Source: Salinisphaera sp040361255 (GTDB lineage Bacteria > Pseudomonadota > Gammaproteobacteria > Nevskiales > Salinisphaeraceae). Taken from it: a stretch of 64,000 nucleotides of DNA. The notes under the pieces are model-generated. The model was not told where the DNA came from. It did not search any database and saw only the letters and a program-made list of their open reading frames with translations. Below are positions 61,650 through 64,000 of the stretch, piece after piece (within the stretch, counting starts at the first letter, position 1; every line of letters begins with the position of its first letter). Made by a program: the position numbers and the translations under genes. Location: the NCBI RefSeq assembly GCF_040361255.1, contig NZ_APNG01000014.1:55098-119097 (forward strand), read 5' to 3'.

Positions 61650-63794
61650 ATGCGCATGAAGCCTCTCGCCTGGCTGCTCACGCCTTCCACCGACCAGCTG
61701 TTATTCGCGCTACGGCTGTGCCTGGCGATTGCCCTGGCGTTGTATTTGTCGATGTGGCTCGCGCTGGACCGGCCGTACTGGGCATCGCTGGAAGTGGCGG
61801 TGATGATCCAGCCGGCGCCCGGCATGGCCTTGGTCCGCGGCTTCGCGCGGGCCACCGGCACCATCGTGGCCGGGTGTGCCGGTCTGGCCATCATGGCTTT
61901 TTTCGGCCAGTCCTACGAACTCAGTGCGGCCGCGCTCGCGCTCTGGGTCGCCTTCTGTGCGTTCTGGGCCAACGTACTGCGCAACAATCTGTCCTACGGT
62001 TTCGCCATTGCCGGGTTCATCGCCGGCGTGACCGTCATGCTGGCGCACTCGCTGGCCACGCCGCCGTTCGATATCGCGGTCGCGCGCGTATCCGAGTGTG
62101 TGCTAGCAGCACTGGTCACGGCCGCGGTGAACGTGCTGTTCTCACCGCCTATCGGCATTCGAAACTACTTCAACAGCCGGCTTGCCCTGCTGCGCGATCT
62201 GGGGCGCGAATTTATCGGCCTGGCCGGGCTATCGTCGCACCAGCCCGCCGCGCCGGGTCGGCCACGCAGCGAAGACGATCCGCACCCGGCGCTCCAGGCC
62301 CTGGCCGCGCAGACGCTCGCGCTTGAGCAGACCCGCCAGTATCTGCGTTACGAAGCCCCAGAGTTCGCCAATTTCGACCGCCTGTCCCGACGCCTGGATT
62401 ACGACATCCTGTCGCTGATCAGCGCCACCTCGTCGCTGCATATCTATCTGGCCGGCCATACCGAAACCATCGATACGCGCCCGATCGCCGCGCTGGCCGA
62501 ACCGGCACGGCGACTCTCAGAGCAGCCGGAAGACGCTGAGGGCGCCAAACAGGCGTTCGACGATGCCCACGCGGCAATCCGCGCGCTCGCCGACGAGCCG
62601 GCAGACCACGGCCGGCCTCGGTGTCTGGCCGACTACGTGGTACTCAGCCGGGCGCTGGAGCTGGCCAGTCGCGGACGCGCAGCGATGACCACCCACGGCC
62701 TGCTGATCGCCGAGCGCGAGCATCCCAGCAAGCACATTTCGCGGCGCTCCGAATTCAGTCAGCCGATGGATATACGCCAGGCCCTGCGCAACAGCCTGCG
62801 AACGCTGACCGCGGTCTCCCTGGGCGGGGTGGTGTGGGTGAATTTCCACACCCAACTGCCGGCCGTGCTACTGATGATCCTGCTGTCGTCGCTGACCACG
62901 ATCTTTGCCACCCTGCCCAACCCGGTTGCGGCCGCCGGCGGATTCGCCAAGGGCCTGGCCCTGGCCGCGACCGCAGCATTCGTCATCAATTTTCTGGTGC
63001 TGCCGCAGGCGGTCGGCTTCCCCATGCTGATGCTCGCGATGCTCCCGGTCGTGTTCGTCGGCGGCCTGGCGATGGCGGTGCCCAACCCGCGCCTAGCCCT
63101 GCCCGGACGCATCTCAGTGGTCATGTTCGCGCTGCTGGTACATGTTCAGAACGGCGCCCTACCCAGCTTCGAAACCTATATTCAGACCGTGCTCGGCATC
63201 TTCGGCGCCATCGGGCTGACCGTGCTCGCGTTTCGGCTGGTGCTGCCGGTGTCACCCCGCCAGCGCCTGCGTGAACAGATGCGAGGCGTATTCGACGAAC
63301 TGGCCGACGGACGGCGGCACACGCGCGAGCGTTTCGAAACCCGCATGTACGACCGTCTGAATTCGCTCGCGCTAAGCGAAATCGACGAACCGTATCGGTT
63401 TTCCGCGCGCCAGGCCGTGCTGGCAGCAATCAACATTGGCCTGGAGGCCCGCTCGTTGGTCGTGCTGACCGAGCGGGCGACCCTGCCCCGAACACTCAAC
63501 GACAGCGTGCACCGCGAAATGGACGCCCTGCGCACGCTATTCGCAGGACGCCGGCCGGGTTCGCTCGACGATATCGCCGAGCGCGCGCGAGCCATCCACA
63601 ACCTGGCCGCACAACTGCTGGCACACGGCGTCGCACTCGACCGTCCCGCCGAGCGCCGGCTCGTCATCCGCGCCGCGATCTGCGCCGAGCTGGTGGCCTC
63701 GGCCCTGGCAGACTACATACTGGCCTTCGAGCACGGCGAATCGCCGCTTACCGAACCAGAGACGGCGAACGAGGCCACCACCAATGCTACTTAG
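61650..63794 (+). CDS. FUSC-family inner-membrane exporter (AaeB/YccS-like)
   Basis: A 714-residue protein with the FUSC architecture: a first membrane block of five to six helices (about 15-170; LRLCLAIALALYLSMWLALD, RPYWASLEVAVMIQP, the conserved ...RGFARATGTIVAGCAG), a cytosolic helical domain (about 175-360), a second membrane block (about 375-530) and a C-terminal soluble domain. Relatives export aromatic carboxylates or other organic acids, often with MFP partners not found here. An ATG two codons later is an alternative start. Confidence 0.85.
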   Translation: MRMKPLAWLLTPSTDQLLFALRLCLAIALALYLSMWLALDRPYWASLEVAVMIQPAPGMALVRGFARATGTIVAGCAGLAIMAFFGQSYELSAAALALWVAFCAFWANVLRNNLSYGFAIAGFIAGVTVMLAHSLATPPFDIAVARVSECVLAALVTAAVNVLFSPPIGIRNYFNSRLALLRDLGREFIGLAGLSSHQPAAPGRPRSEDDPHPALQALAAQTLALEQTRQYLRYEAPEFANFDRLSRRLDYDILSLISATSSLHIYLAGHTETIDTRPIAALAEPARRLSEQPEDAEGAKQAFDDAHAAIRALADEPADHGRPRCLADYVVLSRALELASRGRAAMTTHGLLIAEREHPSKHISRRSEFSQPMDIRQALRNSLRTLTAVSLGGVVWVNFHTQLPAVLLMILLSSLTTIFATLPNPVAAAGGFAKGLALAATAAFVINFLVLPQAVGFPMLMLAMLPVVFVGGLAMAVPNPRLALPGRISVVMFALLVHVQNGALPSFETYIQTVLGIFGAIGLTVLAFRLVLPVSPRQRLREQMRGVFDELADGRRHTRERFETRMYDRLNSLALSEIDEPYRFSARQAVLAAINIGLEARSLVVLTERATLPRTLNDSVHREMDALRTLFAGRRPGSLDDIAERARAIHNLAAQLLAHGVALDRPAERRLVIRAAICAELVASALADYILAFEHGESPLTEPETANEATTNAT

Positions 63795-63801
63795 CTAGAC
63801 C

Positions 63802-63833
63802 TGACCCCGTCTTGCCTTGACCCCGTCTTGCCT
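63802..63833. repeat. Perfect 16-bp tandem duplication
   Basis: TGACCCCGTCTTGCCT occurs twice, head to tail, 8 bases after the FUSC stop. The bases after it (63834-64000) are AT-richer and hold no supported gene; a 40-codon frame from 63855 to 63977 is too short to call. Confidence 0.85.
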
Positions 63834-64000
63834 CACAATGCAACACTTGGCCCCATGACTCCGGAAGCCTCAGTGTCCATTCGATGGAAAGACCTACTCC
63901 ATGATTCCAGCTGGTTTCATTTACATCTAAAGGAAGACACTGCGCCACTACGAGTTACTGTCAAATCTGGTGTATGAGGAAAGGAGCTAGGCGGCTTTCC

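Overview
This window is chromosomal DNA of a GC-rich gammaproteobacterium. The gene orders point there: rpsU-yqeY-dnaG-rpoD followed by tRNA-Ile2(CAU), with tsaD diverging from rpsU; def-fmt-rsmB diverging from a LysM gene, dprA, smg, topA, tsaC and hemF; and hisIE followed by tatABC. A halophilic genus such as Salinisphaera is possible, but I infer that only from overall protein character. Nearly all of the window is core genome. The accessory content is one small islet in a tRNA gene, a few cassettes of uncertain function and a different-looking right edge.

Layout. 1-3.9 kb: end of a membrane protein, waaF, aroE, mntR and nfi, mostly with overlapping stops and starts. 4.0-5.8 kb: two exported proteins of unknown role, one coiled-coil and one with an EF-hand. 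5.9-8.2 kb (minus strand): hisI-hisE-tatA-tatB-tatC. 8.4-13 kb: trkA, trkH (potassium uptake), a TPR protein, homoserine kinase and D-aminoacyl-tRNA deacylase. 13.1-16 kb: hisB-hisH-hisA-hisF, so the histidine genes are split between two loci. 16-18.7 kb: an inverted-repeat element, a SIMPL protein, a small ATPase and a DJ-1/PfpI protein. 18.8-21.5 kb (minus): rsmB, fmt, def. 21.7-29.7 kb (plus): LysM lipoprotein, dprA, smg, topA, tsaC, hemF, oxyR. 29.8-33 kb: slt and cca. 33-36 kb (minus): tsaD, folB, folK, uppP. 36-40.8 kb: the macromolecular synthesis operon, with a clear sigma-70 promoter and an attenuator-like terminator after rpsU.

40.9-45.4 kb holds a tightly coupled four-gene operon. 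It encodes a periplasmic cupredoxin, a membrane GGDEF(degenerate)-EAL protein, a DUF3034 outer-membrane protein and a lipoprotein truncated haemoglobin, whose last 10 bases lie inside the tRNA-Ile2(CAU) gene. The 3' end of that tRNA is repeated exactly (20 bp) about 1.1 kb downstream. The two copies bracket an AT-rich islet with two overlapping unknown genes and no integrase. A 16-C homopolymer follows just outside. 46.6-49.6 kb is a MocR regulator diverging from GNAT, azoreductase-like and AhpD-like genes.

49.6-56.3 kb (minus): two small unknown proteins, an M23 peptidase, an Abi-alpha/DUF4393-like protein with a DUF445 membrane protein, and a two-subunit sodium:solute symporter. 56.8-61.1 kb: a large PHP-type lipoprotein and a Tat-exported purple-acid-phosphatase-like lipoprotein. 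61.6-63.8 kb: a FUSC exporter. The last 170 bases contain a perfect 16-bp tandem repeat and look compositionally different.
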